A stretch of 64,000 nucleotides of DNA. Source: Burkholderia sp. Bp9142. Its GTDB lineage: Bacteria; Pseudomonadota; Gammaproteobacteria; Burkholderiales; Burkholderiaceae. The DNA lies in NCBI RefSeq assembly GCF_003853415.1, contig NZ_QTPP01000002.1:186001-250000 (forward strand), given 5' to 3'. Below the pieces are notes generated by a model. It ran no database searches. It worked only from the letters and a program-made list of their open reading frames with translations, and was not told the DNA's origin. Shown in pieces: positions 52,194-61,097 of the stretch. The stretch's first letter is position 1, and every line of letters starts with the position of its first letter. Made by a program: the position numbers and the translations under genes.

Positions 52194-53069
52194 ATGGAAC
52201 TTCGGCATCTCCGATACTTTCTGGCCGTGGCCGCCACGTCGAACTTCACGAAGGCCGCGGAAACGCTCGGCATGGGGCAGCCGCCGCTGAGCCAGCAGAT
52301 CAAGGCGCTCGAGAGCGAACTCGGCGTGGAACTGTTCAAGCGGACCGCACGCGGCGCCGAGCTGACCGTGGCCGGTGAGGTGTTCGCGGAAGAGGCGCGA
52401 CGCGTGCTCGACGACGCGGAGCACGCGGCACGGGCGGCAAAACGGGCCGCGCGCGGGGAAATCGGGCAGCTTCGCGTCGGTTTTACCGGGACGGCCGCCT
52501 TCAATTCGAAAGTCGCCGGCCTGATTCGACGTTTTCGCGAAGCGTTTCCGGACACGGAGCTGACGTTGCAGGAAGCGACCTCGGGCGTGCTGCTCGAGGC
52601 GCTGGAGGCCGGGCGGCTCGATGTCGCGATCGTGCGTCCGGAGCGGCGTATCGCGGACGCGTTGCGCGCAGCGGATTGGGACGAGGAGCCGATGTTCGTC
52701 GCGATGCCGGTCGCGCATCGGCTCGCGCAGCGGCGTCGGATCGATCTGGCGGAGCTGGCCGACGAGGCGTTCGTGCAGGTGCCGCGTGAAGCGGGCAGCG
52801 CGCTGTTCGACGACATCGTCGCCGCGTGCAATGCCGCGGGCTTCCAGCCGCGCATGGCGCAGCCCGCGCCGCAAATCGCGTCGGCGGTGACGCTCGTCGC
52901 GGCCGGGCTCGGCGTGTCGATCGTGCCGAAGGCGATCACGCAGGTACAGGTCGCGGGTGTCGTGTATCGGCCGGTCGCGGGCAACGGGCTGCGCGCGAGG
53001 CTGGCGATCGCGTCGCGGCGCGATGATCCGTCGGCGGTGGTGCGGAATTTTCTGGCGTTGGCGTGGTAG
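52194..53069 (+). CDS. LysR-family transcriptional regulator
   Basis: A 291-residue LysR protein beginning M-E-L-R-H-L-R-Y-F-L-A-V-A-A-T-S-N-F-T-K-A-A-E-T-L. Its recognition helix is G-Q-P-P-L-S-Q-Q-I-K-A-L-E, and a BenM/CatM-like effector domain follows (G-Q-L-R-V-G-F-T-G-T-A-A-F-N). It is divergent from the YnfM-like exporter gene across a palindromic box and is probably its regulator. The following 259 bp up to the protease gene show nothing else recognisable. Confidence 0.9.
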   Translation: MELRHLRYFLAVAATSNFTKAAETLGMGQPPLSQQIKALESELGVELFKRTARGAELTVAGEVFAEEARRVLDDAEHAARAAKRAARGEIGQLRVGFTGTAAFNSKVAGLIRRFREAFPDTELTLQEATSGVLLEALEAGRLDVAIVRPERRIADALRAADWDEEPMFVAMPVAHRLAQRRRIDLAELADEAFVQVPREAGSALFDDIVAACNAAGFQPRMAQPAPQIASAVTLVAAGLGVSIVPKAITQVQVAGVVYRPVAGNGLRARLAIASRRDDPSAVVRNFLALAW

Positions 53070-53328
53070 CGCGGAACGGTGGTGCGAGACACGGCGCGGC
53101 TGCGCGCATCGCCTGCCATCCGCGGTGAATATTCCGATTGACGAACCGCCGACTTTGTCCGGAACGAGCGCTGTCGCGGTTCCGCGCGCTGCGCGACCCG
53201 CCGGCATGCGGGTTTCGATTCGTATGTTCCCGAGCGGCGTGGACTATAAATGGAGTCGTGTACCGGTGCTTGTCGGGCTCCGCGCGTCTCGCGCATGACG
53301 GCGCCGCGACTGCCGGGGGAGGTGCACC

Positions 53329-54912
53329 GTGGTTCGCCAGACGCTTGCTCGCGCCGTGCTTCGCACTGCGTTGATCGGGGGCGCATTCGCCTTTTTCCTG
53401 TCGCCGCCGCCAACCGTGGCCGGGACCGTCGCGCCGCCCGCCACACCACCCGTGATGAAGAACAGGCCCGCGGTGCGGCCTTACTCGATGCCGGTCGACT
53501 TCTCGGCGATCGTCGACCGCTACGGCCCGGCGGTCGTGACCATCATGACCGCGGCGACCGACCAGCAGGCAGGCGGTCCGGCGTTCGTGTACCTCGATCC
53601 CGACGATCCGCTTTCCGCGTTCTTCCGCCGAGGCGCGCCGCTGCCGCCCGCGCAAGGCGCACAGGCGCCGGTGCCTGATACGTCGCCGCGCGCGATCGCG
53701 GGCCTCGGCTCGGGCTTTATCGTCAGCGCCGACGGGGTGATCCTGACTTCCGCGCATGTCGTGGCCGATGCGACCGACGTGACGGTGCGACTGGCCGATC
53801 ATCGAGAGTTGAAGGCGACGGTGGTGACCGTCGATCCGCAGAGCGACGTCGCCGTGCTGCACGTCGACGCGACGAAGCTGCCGGTCGTGCGACTCGGCGA
53901 TTCGTCGCGGGTGCGTGCCGGCGAACCGGTGATGACGATCGGCGCGCCGGACGGCTCGGGCAACACGGTCACGGCCGGCATCGTCAGTGCGACGTCGCAT
54001 GCGCTGCCGGACGGCAGCGCGTTTCCGTTCTTCCAGACCGACATCGCGGTGAATCCCGACAACTCGGGCGGCCCCGTGTTCAACCGCGCGGGCGACGTGA
54101 TCGGCATTGCGGTGCAGGTCTATACGGACGCCGACCGCTATGCGAGCACGACGTTCGCGATTCCGATCGCGCTCGCCGTCAAGGTGCGTGCGCAGGTGCA
54201 GGCGCAGATGCGGGCCAATGCGCAGGCGCAGCGCGCGTCGTCCGGCAACTCACTGGGCGTCGACGTGCAGGATGTCGGCGCCGGGCTGGCCGCCGCGTTC
54301 GGCTTGCCGCGTCCGGCCGGCGCGCTCGTCAACGGCGTCGATCCCGGTTCGCCCGCAGCCGCGGCCGGCGTGAAGCCCGGCGACGTGATCGTGCAGTTCG
54401 GCGGCAAGCCGATCGGCCAGTCGGCCGAGCTGAACGAGCTGGCCGCCGCGTTGCCGCCCGGCGGGAAGGCGCCGCTGCGGCTGATCCGCAACCGCACGCC
54501 GATGAGGCTGACGGTCACGGGGGCGGCGACCGGCGACGCGATCGATAACGCGGCCGCGACGGGCAGCGCGGGCACGGCTGGCGCGGGCGCGGTCGGCACG
54601 GCCGGTGCCGCCGGCGTGGCGATGGCTGCCACACAGCCGGCTGACACCGGCGATCGGCTCGGGTTGACGATGCATCCGCTGAGCGACGCCGAACGGCGTT
54701 CGACGGGGCTCGCGGTCGGGATGATGGTGGATGCTGTGCACGGGCCGGCCGCGAGCGCGGGCATCCGGCCGGGCGACGTCGTGCTCGAACTCAACGACAC
54801 GCTGCTCGAAACGCCGGACGACGTGCAGACGCTCGAAGCGCGCGGCGGCGTGATCGCCGTGCTGATCCAGCGCGGCAACGCGCGCAAGTTCGTGTCGGTG
54901 CGCGCGCGGTAG
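53329..54912 (+). CDS. Do/HtrA-like periplasmic serine protease with altered oxyanion residue
   Basis: A 527-residue exported protease. It starts with GTG at 53329 behind a strong GGGGGAGG and has a signal peptide or anchor ending near residue 31. The trypsin-like domain carries His143 (T-S-A-H-V-V), Asp173 (D-P-Q-S-D-V-A-V-L) and Ser246. The serine lies in N-P-D-N-S-G-G-P: the glycine two residues before it, which forms the oxyanion hole in HtrA proteases (G-N-S-G-G), is Asp244. Two PDZ domains follow (about 305-400 and 440-527) with an Ala/Gly/Thr-rich linker. It may be a weak protease, a zymogen-like form or a chaperone. Single-gene unit. Confidence 0.9.
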   Translation: MVRQTLARAVLRTALIGGAFAFFLSPPPTVAGTVAPPATPPVMKNRPAVRPYSMPVDFSAIVDRYGPAVVTIMTAATDQQAGGPAFVYLDPDDPLSAFFRRGAPLPPAQGAQAPVPDTSPRAIAGLGSGFIVSADGVILTSAHVVADATDVTVRLADHRELKATVVTVDPQSDVAVLHVDATKLPVVRLGDSSRVRAGEPVMTIGAPDGSGNTVTAGIVSATSHALPDGSAFPFFQTDIAVNPDNSGGPVFNRAGDVIGIAVQVYTDADRYASTTFAIPIALAVKVRAQVQAQMRANAQAQRASSGNSLGVDVQDVGAGLAAAFGLPRPAGALVNGVDPGSPAAAAGVKPGDVIVQFGGKPIGQSAELNELAAALPPGGKAPLRLIRNRTPMRLTVTGAATGDAIDNAAATGSAGTAGAGAVGTAGAAGVAMAATQPADTGDRLGLTMHPLSDAERRSTGLAVGMMVDAVHGPAASAGIRPGDVVLELNDTLLETPDDVQTLEARGGVIAVLIQRGNARKFVSVRAR

Positions 54913-54958
54913 GGCGTTGACGGCGTTGCCGTCGTGCGCCTTATGTGCATGCAGGAAC

Positions 54959-54980
54959 GCCCCACGGCGATTCGTGGGGC
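54959..54980. terminator. Hairpin between convergent protease and FAA-hydrolase genes
   Basis: GCCCCACG (54959-54966) pairs with CGTGGGGC (54973-54980) around a 6-base loop. There is no U tract on either side, so termination is only probable from position between convergent genes. Confidence 0.5.
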
Positions 54981-55032
54981 GAGCATGGGGCAAAGGCCGG
55001 CATGACGGCCCGGCTTCATGCGGGCGCAACCG

Positions 55033-55731
<699 letters not shown>

Positions 55732-55860
55732 CGGATGGCCTCGTTCGATGGAAAGACGGATGCCGCCACCCGCGCAGTACATTGCGGGCCGGCATGCATG
55801 GAACGATACCCGACGCATGCGCGCCCGGATGCGACGCAACTGCGTTTTAACCGGACAAAT

Positions 55861-56802
55861 CTACGCGTCGCCGGCCACCGGTGCTTCGTCGACGTCCGGC
55901 AGCGCGGCGTTCGCGTCCCGGTATGCCTTCGGCGACACGCCGACCCGTGCGCGGAAGCGCCGCGCGAAATACCCTTCGTCGCGGAAGCCGACCGAGCGCG
56001 CGATGTCCGCGATGCGCCGGCTCGTATGCGCGAGCAGCGATTGCGCGAGCGCGATCCGGCGCTCGGTCACGAGATCGGTGAAGGTGCTGCCAGTTTCCTT
56101 GCGTACCAGGTGCGCGAGGTAGTTCGGCGACAGGAACGCGGCCTCGGCGGTGGCCGCGAGCGTCAGGTCCTCGCGGGTCAGGTTCGCACGCACGTGGCGC
56201 AGCACGCGCGCGAGCGCGTCGCGCCGGCCCGCGCGCTGGGCGCCGCGCTGCGCGAGCTTGTCGAGCGCGCCCGCGTACTGCGTGCAGACGAGCCCGATCA
56301 GCTGCAGCAGGTAGCCGCGCAGCAACGTGGTCGAGCCGAAGGTGCGCACGCGGTCGGTGTCGAGCATGCACAGCGCGAGGCGGCGCGCCTCGTCGAACGC
56401 GTCGCCGGTCAGGATGAAGTCGAGATGTTCCTGGAAGCGGAACGGCGTCAGCTCCGGAACGCGGTGCGCGGGGACATCCTCGAGATCGAGCGGATCGACG
56501 TCGAGATCGGCGCGCAGGAACGCCTGGCTGAAGTTGATCACGATGAAGTGCGCGCCTTCCGGATGCGGAATCAGGTGCTCGCGGTGCGGCAGCACGAACG
56601 CGAGCGCGCCGCGCGGAAATGGCCGCGTGACGCCGCCGATCCGCTGCTCGGTGTCGCCGCCGAGGTTGAACTGGATCTGGAAGTACGCGTGCCGGTGCGG
56701 CTCGGTGATCGCCTGGCGCGACGCCTGGTCGCGGATGTAGAAATCGAGCCGGTCGCTGCGTTCGGGCATCCCGTACAGGCGCGGCGGGGCGGTGGAGGGC
56801 AT
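55861..56802 (-). CDS. AraC-family transcriptional regulator
   Basis: A 313-residue regulator with an N-terminal cupin-like sensing domain (about 25-150; H-R-H-A-Y-F-Q-I-Q-F-N-L-G-G, R-G-A-L-A-F-V-L-P-H-R-E-H) and a C-terminal double helix-turn-helix (about 205-300). Its signature includes F-L-S-P-N-Y-L-A-H-L-V-R-K-E-T-G, I-A-D-I-A-R-S-V-G-F-R-D-E-G-Y-F-A-R-R-F-R and G-V-S-P-K-A-Y-R. The start at 56802 opens M-P-S-T-A-P-P-R; longer frames upstream are Arg/Pro-rich. It lies 129 bp upstream of the FAA hydrolase on the same strand and may regulate it. Confidence 0.88.
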   Translation of the reverse strand: MPSTAPPRLYGMPERSDRLDFYIRDQASRQAITEPHRHAYFQIQFNLGGDTEQRIGGVTRPFPRGALAFVLPHREHLIPHPEGAHFIVINFSQAFLRADLDVDPLDLEDVPAHRVPELTPFRFQEHLDFILTGDAFDEARRLALCMLDTDRVRTFGSTTLLRGYLLQLIGLVCTQYAGALDKLAQRGAQRAGRRDALARVLRHVRANLTREDLTLAATAEAAFLSPNYLAHLVRKETGSTFTDLVTERRIALAQSLLAHTSRRIADIARSVGFRDEGYFARRFRARVGVSPKAYRDANAALPDVDEAPVAGDA

Positions 56803-57100
56803 GAAGGATTCTGCTGTTCGTGACGCGGTTGAGCCGCGATGGTACAGCGAACCGCGCGCGGCCGGAATCCGCCGGTCGATCCGCGCAGGCGGTCCGGATG
56901 GGCGGCCGCGCGGGATGGCGGGGCGCGCGCCCGGCGCGGCGACAGGGAAATCAGGCGGCCGGATGAACGCCCGGATGGCGGCAGTGCGTGCCGGCCTCGT
57001 CGGTTGCGAGGCGGCTGGAGGCACCGGCCGATCGGCGCGTGTCGGCGGTCGCGGCGCGATTCGTGCGCAGTGTCCATGCCGGCGCTGCGGCCGGCTTCGG

Positions 57101-57700
57101 TCAGCCGGCGATCAGCGGCGCGACGCGCCGCCTCAGCTCGGGCACGACCTCGGCGTCGAACCACGGGTGGTGCTTGAACCACGCCTGGTTACGCGGCGAC
57201 GGATGCGGCAGCGGCAGCACGTCGGCGCCATAGTCGCGCCACGCCTGCACGGTGTCGGTCAGCGTCGCCTTGCGCGTGTCGCGCAGGAAATGCCGCTGCG
57301 CGTACTGGCCGATCAGCAGCGTCAGCCGGATCGACGGCAATTCGGCGACCAGCCGGTCGATCCACAGCTGCGCGCATTCGGGGCGCGGCGGGTTGTCGCC
57401 GCTCGCGCCGCGGCCCGGGTAGCAGAAGCCCATCGGCACGATCGCGAAGCGCGTCTCGTCGTAGAAGGTGTCGGCGTCGACGCCCAGCCAGTCGCGCAGC
57501 CGCTTGCCGCTCGCATCGTCCCAGGGGATCCCGCTCGCATGGACGCGGGCGCCGGGCGCCTGCCCGACGATCAGGATGCGGGCGTCGCGCCGGGCGCGCA
57601 CGACGGGGCGCGGCCCGAGCGGCAGGTCGGCTTCGCAGGCGCGGCACGCGCGGATTTCGGTGAGCAGCACGTCGAGCGGCGTGCGCGTTCGTTTCGGCAT
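57101..57700 (-). CDS. Uracil-DNA glycosylase family protein with four-cysteine cluster
   Basis: A 199-residue member of the uracil-DNA glycosylase superfamily. Four cysteines (Cys19, Cys22, Cys93, Cys109) follow the C-x2-C ... C-x15-C spacing of iron-sulfur UDGs (family 4-like). The active-site loop is I-V-G-Q-A-P-G (Gln where family 4 has Glu), and the DNA-binding loop is H-P-S-P-R-N. It probably removes uracil or a related lesion from DNA, but the Gln makes base preference uncertain. The ATG at 57700 fits the family N-terminus. The flanking 298 bp (56803-57100) and 162 bp (57701-57862) show no gene. Confidence 0.85.
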   Translation of the reverse strand: MPKRTRTPLDVLLTEIRACRACEADLPLGPRPVVRARRDARILIVGQAPGARVHASGIPWDDASGKRLRDWLGVDADTFYDETRFAIVPMGFCYPGRGASGDNPPRPECAQLWIDRLVAELPSIRLTLLIGQYAQRHFLRDTRKATLTDTVQAWRDYGADVLPLPHPSPRNQAWFKHHPWFDAEVVPELRRRVAPLIAG

Positions 57701-57862
57701 CGATTCTGGACGGGGACGGATGTGGCGGCACGGACACGAAAGCGTCCGGGCGGCGCGGGGCCGGTGCGGACCGGCGCATCGCGTCAGGCGTTCCGCATGG
57801 CGCGGCATCGCGCGGTGCGTCGGCCCTGCGGCCCTGTGGTGCCGGCATCCCCCGTATCGGGA

Positions 57863-58915
57863 TCACCTGCCCGCTGAACCGCCTTCGGCGACCGCAGCAT
57901 CATACAACGCCGTCTGCGCGATCGCCGCGGCGATCCCCGCGTCGTCGTGCGCCCCGTCGAGCATGCCCCAGCGCCGGTATTGCGACAGGAACCACTGGCC
58001 GTCGCGCGGATCGGGCCGGTTCACGGCGCCGCCGTCGTGGAAGCGGATCGGCAGCGGCGGCTGCGCGAACGGTCCCGCGCCGTAGTCGCCGAGCAGGCGC
58101 GGCGCGATCAGCCGCGCCGGCACGCCGAGCGCATCGGGTGACGCGAGCCAGTCGGCCGCGTCGCGACGGTGCGCGGCATCGTCCAGCCACGCGCACGCAT
58201 CGACGAGCGTGCGGATCAACGCACGCGCGGTGGCCGGATAGAGCGCGACGAAATCGCGCCGGGTCGCGAGCACCTTCTCCGGATGATCGGGCCAGATCTC
58301 GCTCGTGACGGCGACGGTCCGGCCCGCGCCGCATGCTTCGGCCACCGCGTGCCACGGCTCGCCCGCGCAGAAGCCGTCGAGCTCGCCGCTCGCGAGCGCC
58401 GCGACCATCTCGGGCGGCGGGATCACGACGCTGCGCACGTCGCGCAGCGGGTCGACGCCGTGCGACGCGAGCCAGAAGTTCAGCCACATCGCATGCGTGC
58501 CGGTCGGGAAGGTCTGCGCGAGCAGCGGCTTGCGGCCGAGCGTCGCGAGCGCCGCGCGCACGTCGCCGCTTGCGCGGTACGCGTCGGCGAGGCCGCGGGC
58601 GAACGTGATCGCCTGGCCGTTGCGGTTCAGCACCATCAGCGCGGCCATGTCGGCCTGCGGCCCGCCGATGCCGAGCTGCAGCCCGCACACGAGCCCGTAC
58701 AGCGCGTGCGCGGCGTCGAGCTCGCCGGTCAGCAGCTTGTCGCGCACGGCGGCCCACGACGGCTGGCGGCTCAGCTCCAGCGTCAGGCCGTGGCGCGCGC
58801 CGAGGTTCAGCTGCTGCGCGACGATCAGCGGGGCCGCGTCGCTCAGCGCGACGAACCCGAGACGAAGATGCGCGCGTTCCGGCGCGGCGGGAGGTGAAGT
58901 GTTCATGGCGGTCAT
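57863..58915 (-). CDS. nasS: Nitrate sensor NasS (NrtA-like, cytosolic)
   Basis: A 350-residue protein related to the nitrate-binding component of NrtABC transporters (L-R-L-G-F-V-A-L-S-D-A-A-P-L-I-V-A near residue 17, then G-D-L/T-G-E-L-D-A-A-H, and G-F-C-A-G-E-P-W near 185). It has no signal peptide and no permease or ATPase partner. That fits NasS, the cytosolic sensor that holds the antiterminator NasT inactive until nitrate or nitrite binds. Its start overlaps the nasT stop (ATGA), so the two are made together. An ATG at 58906 is a possible alternative. Confidence 0.88.
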   Translation of the reverse strand: MTAMNTSPPAAPERAHLRLGFVALSDAAPLIVAQQLNLGARHGLTLELSRQPSWAAVRDKLLTGELDAAHALYGLVCGLQLGIGGPQADMAALMVLNRNGQAITFARGLADAYRASGDVRAALATLGRKPLLAQTFPTGTHAMWLNFWLASHGVDPLRDVRSVVIPPPEMVAALASGELDGFCAGEPWHAVAEACGAGRTVAVTSEIWPDHPEKVLATRRDFVALYPATARALIRTLVDACAWLDDAAHRRDAADWLASPDALGVPARLIAPRLLGDYGAGPFAQPPLPIRFHDGGAVNRPDPRDGQWFLSQYRRWGMLDGAHDDAGIAAAIAQTALYDAAVAEGGSAGR

Positions 58916-59505
58916 TGAGGTGGCGCGTCGAGCAGTTGCCGCGCGACGTCGACGATGCGCAGCCCGTGATCCATCGCGCGCTTGCGCAGCAGCGCATACG
59001 CGTCGTGCTCGGACAGCCTGCGCTGGTCCATCAGCAGGCGCTTCGCGCGGTCGATCAGCTTGCGTTCGGCGAGTTCGCGCTCGACGTCGGCGAGCCGGCG
59101 GCGCAGCGCATCGTCGTGCGAGAAGCGCGCGAGCGCGACTTCGAGGATCGGCGCGAGGCGCTCCGCCGACAGCCCTTCGACGAGATACGCGCTGACGCCC
59201 GCGCCGACCGCCGCGTGAATCAGCGCCTGGTCGGCGTCGTGGCTGAACATCAGCACGGGGCGCGGCGCGGTGGCGTGCATCACGGCCAGTTGCTCGAGCG
59301 TGTCGCGCGACGGCGAATCGGTATCGATGATCACGACGTCGGGGCGCTGCTCCTCGACGGCGGCGGGCAGGCGGGCGGGCGTCGCGACGTCGTTGAGCAT
59401 CTCGTAGCCGAGGCGCGCGAGCGCGTCGCCGAGTTCGCCGATCGGCTTGTCGGTGTCGGTGACGAGCAGCACGCGCAGGCGCAGGGGTGGGGCGGGCGTA
59501 CTCAT
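58912..59505 (-). CDS. nasT: ANTAR-domain antiterminator NasT
   Basis: A 197-residue response-regulator-like protein. The N-terminal receiver-like domain (about 8-120) has Asp61 at the phosphoacceptor position (V-V-I-I-D-T-D). The C-terminal ANTAR domain (about 130-190) reads L-I-D-R-A-K-R-L-L-M-D-Q-R-R-L-S-E-H-D-A-Y-A-L-L-R-K-R-A-M-D. ANTAR proteins bind paired RNA hairpins and let polymerase read through a leader terminator. A fitting terminator lies before narK at 61027-61082. It is co-transcribed with nasS, which would sequester it without nitrate. Confidence 0.92.
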   Translation of the reverse strand: MSTPAPPLRLRVLLVTDTDKPIGELGDALARLGYEMLNDVATPARLPAAVEEQRPDVVIIDTDSPSRDTLEQLAVMHATAPRPVLMFSHDADQALIHAAVGAGVSAYLVEGLSAERLAPILEVALARFSHDDALRRRLADVERELAERKLIDRAKRLLMDQRRLSEHDAYALLRKRAMDHGLRIVDVARQLLDAPPQ

Positions 59506-59670
59506 GAGGCAAACGGCGGCGGCAAAATCGTGGCGCGATGCGCGGATCGGGAGCCGTGGCCCCGTGCGGACATCGGGTCGGCACCGCGCGCGGCGCTCAG
59601 GCGGCCGGTGCGAGCCGCGCCGCTGCTTTCATGATAGGCGGGCGGCCGTTGCAGCGTGGTGTCACGCATG

Positions 59671-60441
59671 CTACGCGGCCCGGGACAAGGTCGTTTCGAA
59701 CGCGGCACCCGCGTCCGGCACGTCGTGCAAGGCCGCTTCCCCGATCGCGCCGCCGACGAGGATCACGGCCGGGCTGCCGAGCCGCGCTGCTTCGACGCCG
59801 CGCGCGAGACCGCCGAGCGTGCCGGTCCAGCGGCGTTCGTGCGGCGTGCCGGCCCACTGCACGGCGGCGGCCGGCGTGGCTGCGGGCAAGGCGGCGAGCA
59901 GACCCGCCGCGATGCTGTCGACCCGGCTCATCCCCATGTAGATCGCGAGCGTGGTGCCGGTCGCCGCGAGCGCTGCCCAGTCGGGCTCGCCGTGATCCTG
60001 GCGGTGCGCGGTGACGAACGTGACACCCTGGCAGTGCTCGCGGTGCGTGAGCGAGATGCCGAGGCTCGCGGCGGCCGCGAATCCCGACGAGATGCCGTTG
60101 ATGATGTCCACCGGAATCGCGGCGGCGCGCAGCGTCGCGAGTTCTTCGCCGGCGCGGCCGAACAGCAGCGCATCGCCGCCCTTGACGCGCACGACGTGCG
60201 CGCCGCGCAGCGCGTAGCGGCGCATCAGCCGCTCGATGAATGCCTGCGGCGTGGAGCGGCAGCCGCCGCGCTTGCCGACGCGGATCACGCGCGCGTGCGG
60301 CGCGAGTTCGACGATGCCGGGCGCGACGAGATCGTCGAGCAGCAGCACGTCGGCGGCCGCCAGCGCCTTCACGGCCTTCAGCGTGAGGAGATCGGGATCG
60401 CCGGGGCCGGCGCCCAGCAGCGTGACTTTGCCAGTCGTCAT
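59671..60441 (-). CDS. cobA: Uroporphyrinogen-III C-methyltransferase (siroheme branch)
   Basis: A 256-residue SAM-dependent methyltransferase that makes precorrin-2 from uroporphyrinogen III, the precursor of siroheme. Signature segments are L-L-G-A-G-P-G-D-P-D-L-L-T-L near residue 9, R-V-K-G-G-D-A-L-L-F-G-R-A-G-E-E near 88 and T-L-A-I-Y-M-G-M. The ATG at 60441 follows AGGAA. It is a stand-alone SUMT, without the CysG dehydrogenase half. Its location between nasTS and narK-nirB suggests it supplies siroheme for nitrite reductase; it might also serve cobalamin synthesis. Confidence 0.93.
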   Translation of the reverse strand: MTTGKVTLLGAGPGDPDLLTLKAVKALAAADVLLLDDLVAPGIVELAPHARVIRVGKRGGCRSTPQAFIERLMRRYALRGAHVVRVKGGDALLFGRAGEELATLRAAAIPVDIINGISSGFAAAASLGISLTHREHCQGVTFVTAHRQDHGEPDWAALAATGTTLAIYMGMSRVDSIAAGLLAALPAATPAAAVQWAGTPHERRWTGTLGGLARGVEAARLGSPAVILVGGAIGEAALHDVPDAGAAFETTLSRAA

Positions 60442-60930
60442 GTCGTGTTCCTGGTGCCGCGTGCGTGCGGCGGTCGATTGCATGTCGTTGCGCGCGGCGG
60501 CGGGCGGTCGAAGCAACCACGGCATCCTGCCGTGCCGCGCACGGGGGGACATCGTTGTCCTGATCTGCTGCACCCGCCTGCGATGGCGGGCCTGACTTCG
60601 GGGACTGCCCACCGGCGCCGTTGCCGGTGTGTGCACCGGATTCAGCAATATCCGGGCCAACCACCCGCGAACCCTGCGGCATCCGCCGCGCGACGGCCGC
60701 ATCGGCCCCGGACATGCCCGCAGCCGCGGGGCCAGGACGCACGCGATGCCGCATCGGCGTGCATCCCGCCCCGCCAGCGCGCACCGCGATGTCGCACGGC
60801 GACAGTGCTGCAGCGCACCACATCTGTGCCTCCGTGCATCCCGACGCATCGCGCGCGGCGCACCGCGGCGACGTGTGTGACGGGCTGCGAGCCTTGTGTG
60901 GCGGGGCGCTCGGCGCGATGCGGGCCGACG
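60442..60930. other. Upstream region of narK with NtrC-like enhancer
   Basis: No gene is supported. The region holds two GCAC-N7-GTGC boxes (60794-60808, 60815-60829), annotated separately. A perfect CCGGTG-TGTG-CACCGG palindrome lies further upstream (60624-60639), close to the leftward cobA gene. Confidence 0.5.
60794..60829 (+). promoter_or_regulatory. Paired NtrC-like enhancer boxes
   Basis: GCAC-N7-GTGC occurs at 60794-60808 and 60815-60829, centres 21 bp apart (two helical turns), the form and spacing of NtrC enhancers. They are centred about 156 and 135 bp upstream of the start predicted from the sigma-54 promoter. Confidence 0.75.
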
Positions 60931-60945
60931 TGGCACGGCGCTTGC
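60931..60945 (+). promoter_or_regulatory. Sigma-54 promoter of narK-nirB
   Basis: TGGCACG-GCGC-TTGC matches the -24/-12 consensus fully, with GG and GC exactly 10 bp apart. Transcription would begin near 60957, leaving a leader of about 140 bases before narK. Confidence 0.85.
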
Positions 60946-60956
60946 GTTAGCTGGTT

Positions 60957-61082
60957 CGGGCGGATCAACGGCGATTCGTCCGCAGTACCGATTACTGACG
61001 CGCCCGGCAACGGGCTTCATGGGCAACGGCGTCCTACGCATCGGATCTCTCGACGAGACCGGCTGCGCAGGATGCCGTTTTT
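60957..61082 (+). ncRNA. NasT-responsive leader with attenuator (riboregulatory 5' UTR)
   Basis: The leader can form a small hairpin CAGTA-CCGAT-TACTG (60983-60997), a candidate ANTAR stem whose loop region offers A and G three apart. Near its end, the 14 bases at 61027-61040 pair with 61064-61077 (one G-U and one A-C), with a nested stem inside, followed by UUUUU (61078-61082): an intrinsic terminator 16 bp before narK. GACGC (60997-61001) could instead pair with GCGTC (61029-61033), opening the terminator. That gives the two exclusive states needed for antitermination by NasT. Exact ANTAR hairpin borders are my inference. Confidence 0.7.
61027..61082 (+). terminator. Attenuator terminator in the narK leader
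   Basis: CGGCGTCCTACGCA and TGCGCAGGATGCCG pair over 14 positions (12 Watson-Crick, one G-U, one A-C). Inside is a second stem (CGG/TCTC with GAGA/CCG), and five T follow. It lies between promoter and start codon, so it must be bypassed for expression. Confidence 0.85.
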
Positions 61083-61097
61083 CGTTTGGCGGATGAC

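Noticed and set aside
57863..58915. NasS considered as a periplasmic nitrate-binding transporter component
   Set aside because: It lacks a signal peptide, has no NrtB/NrtC partners and is translationally coupled to an ANTAR antiterminator.
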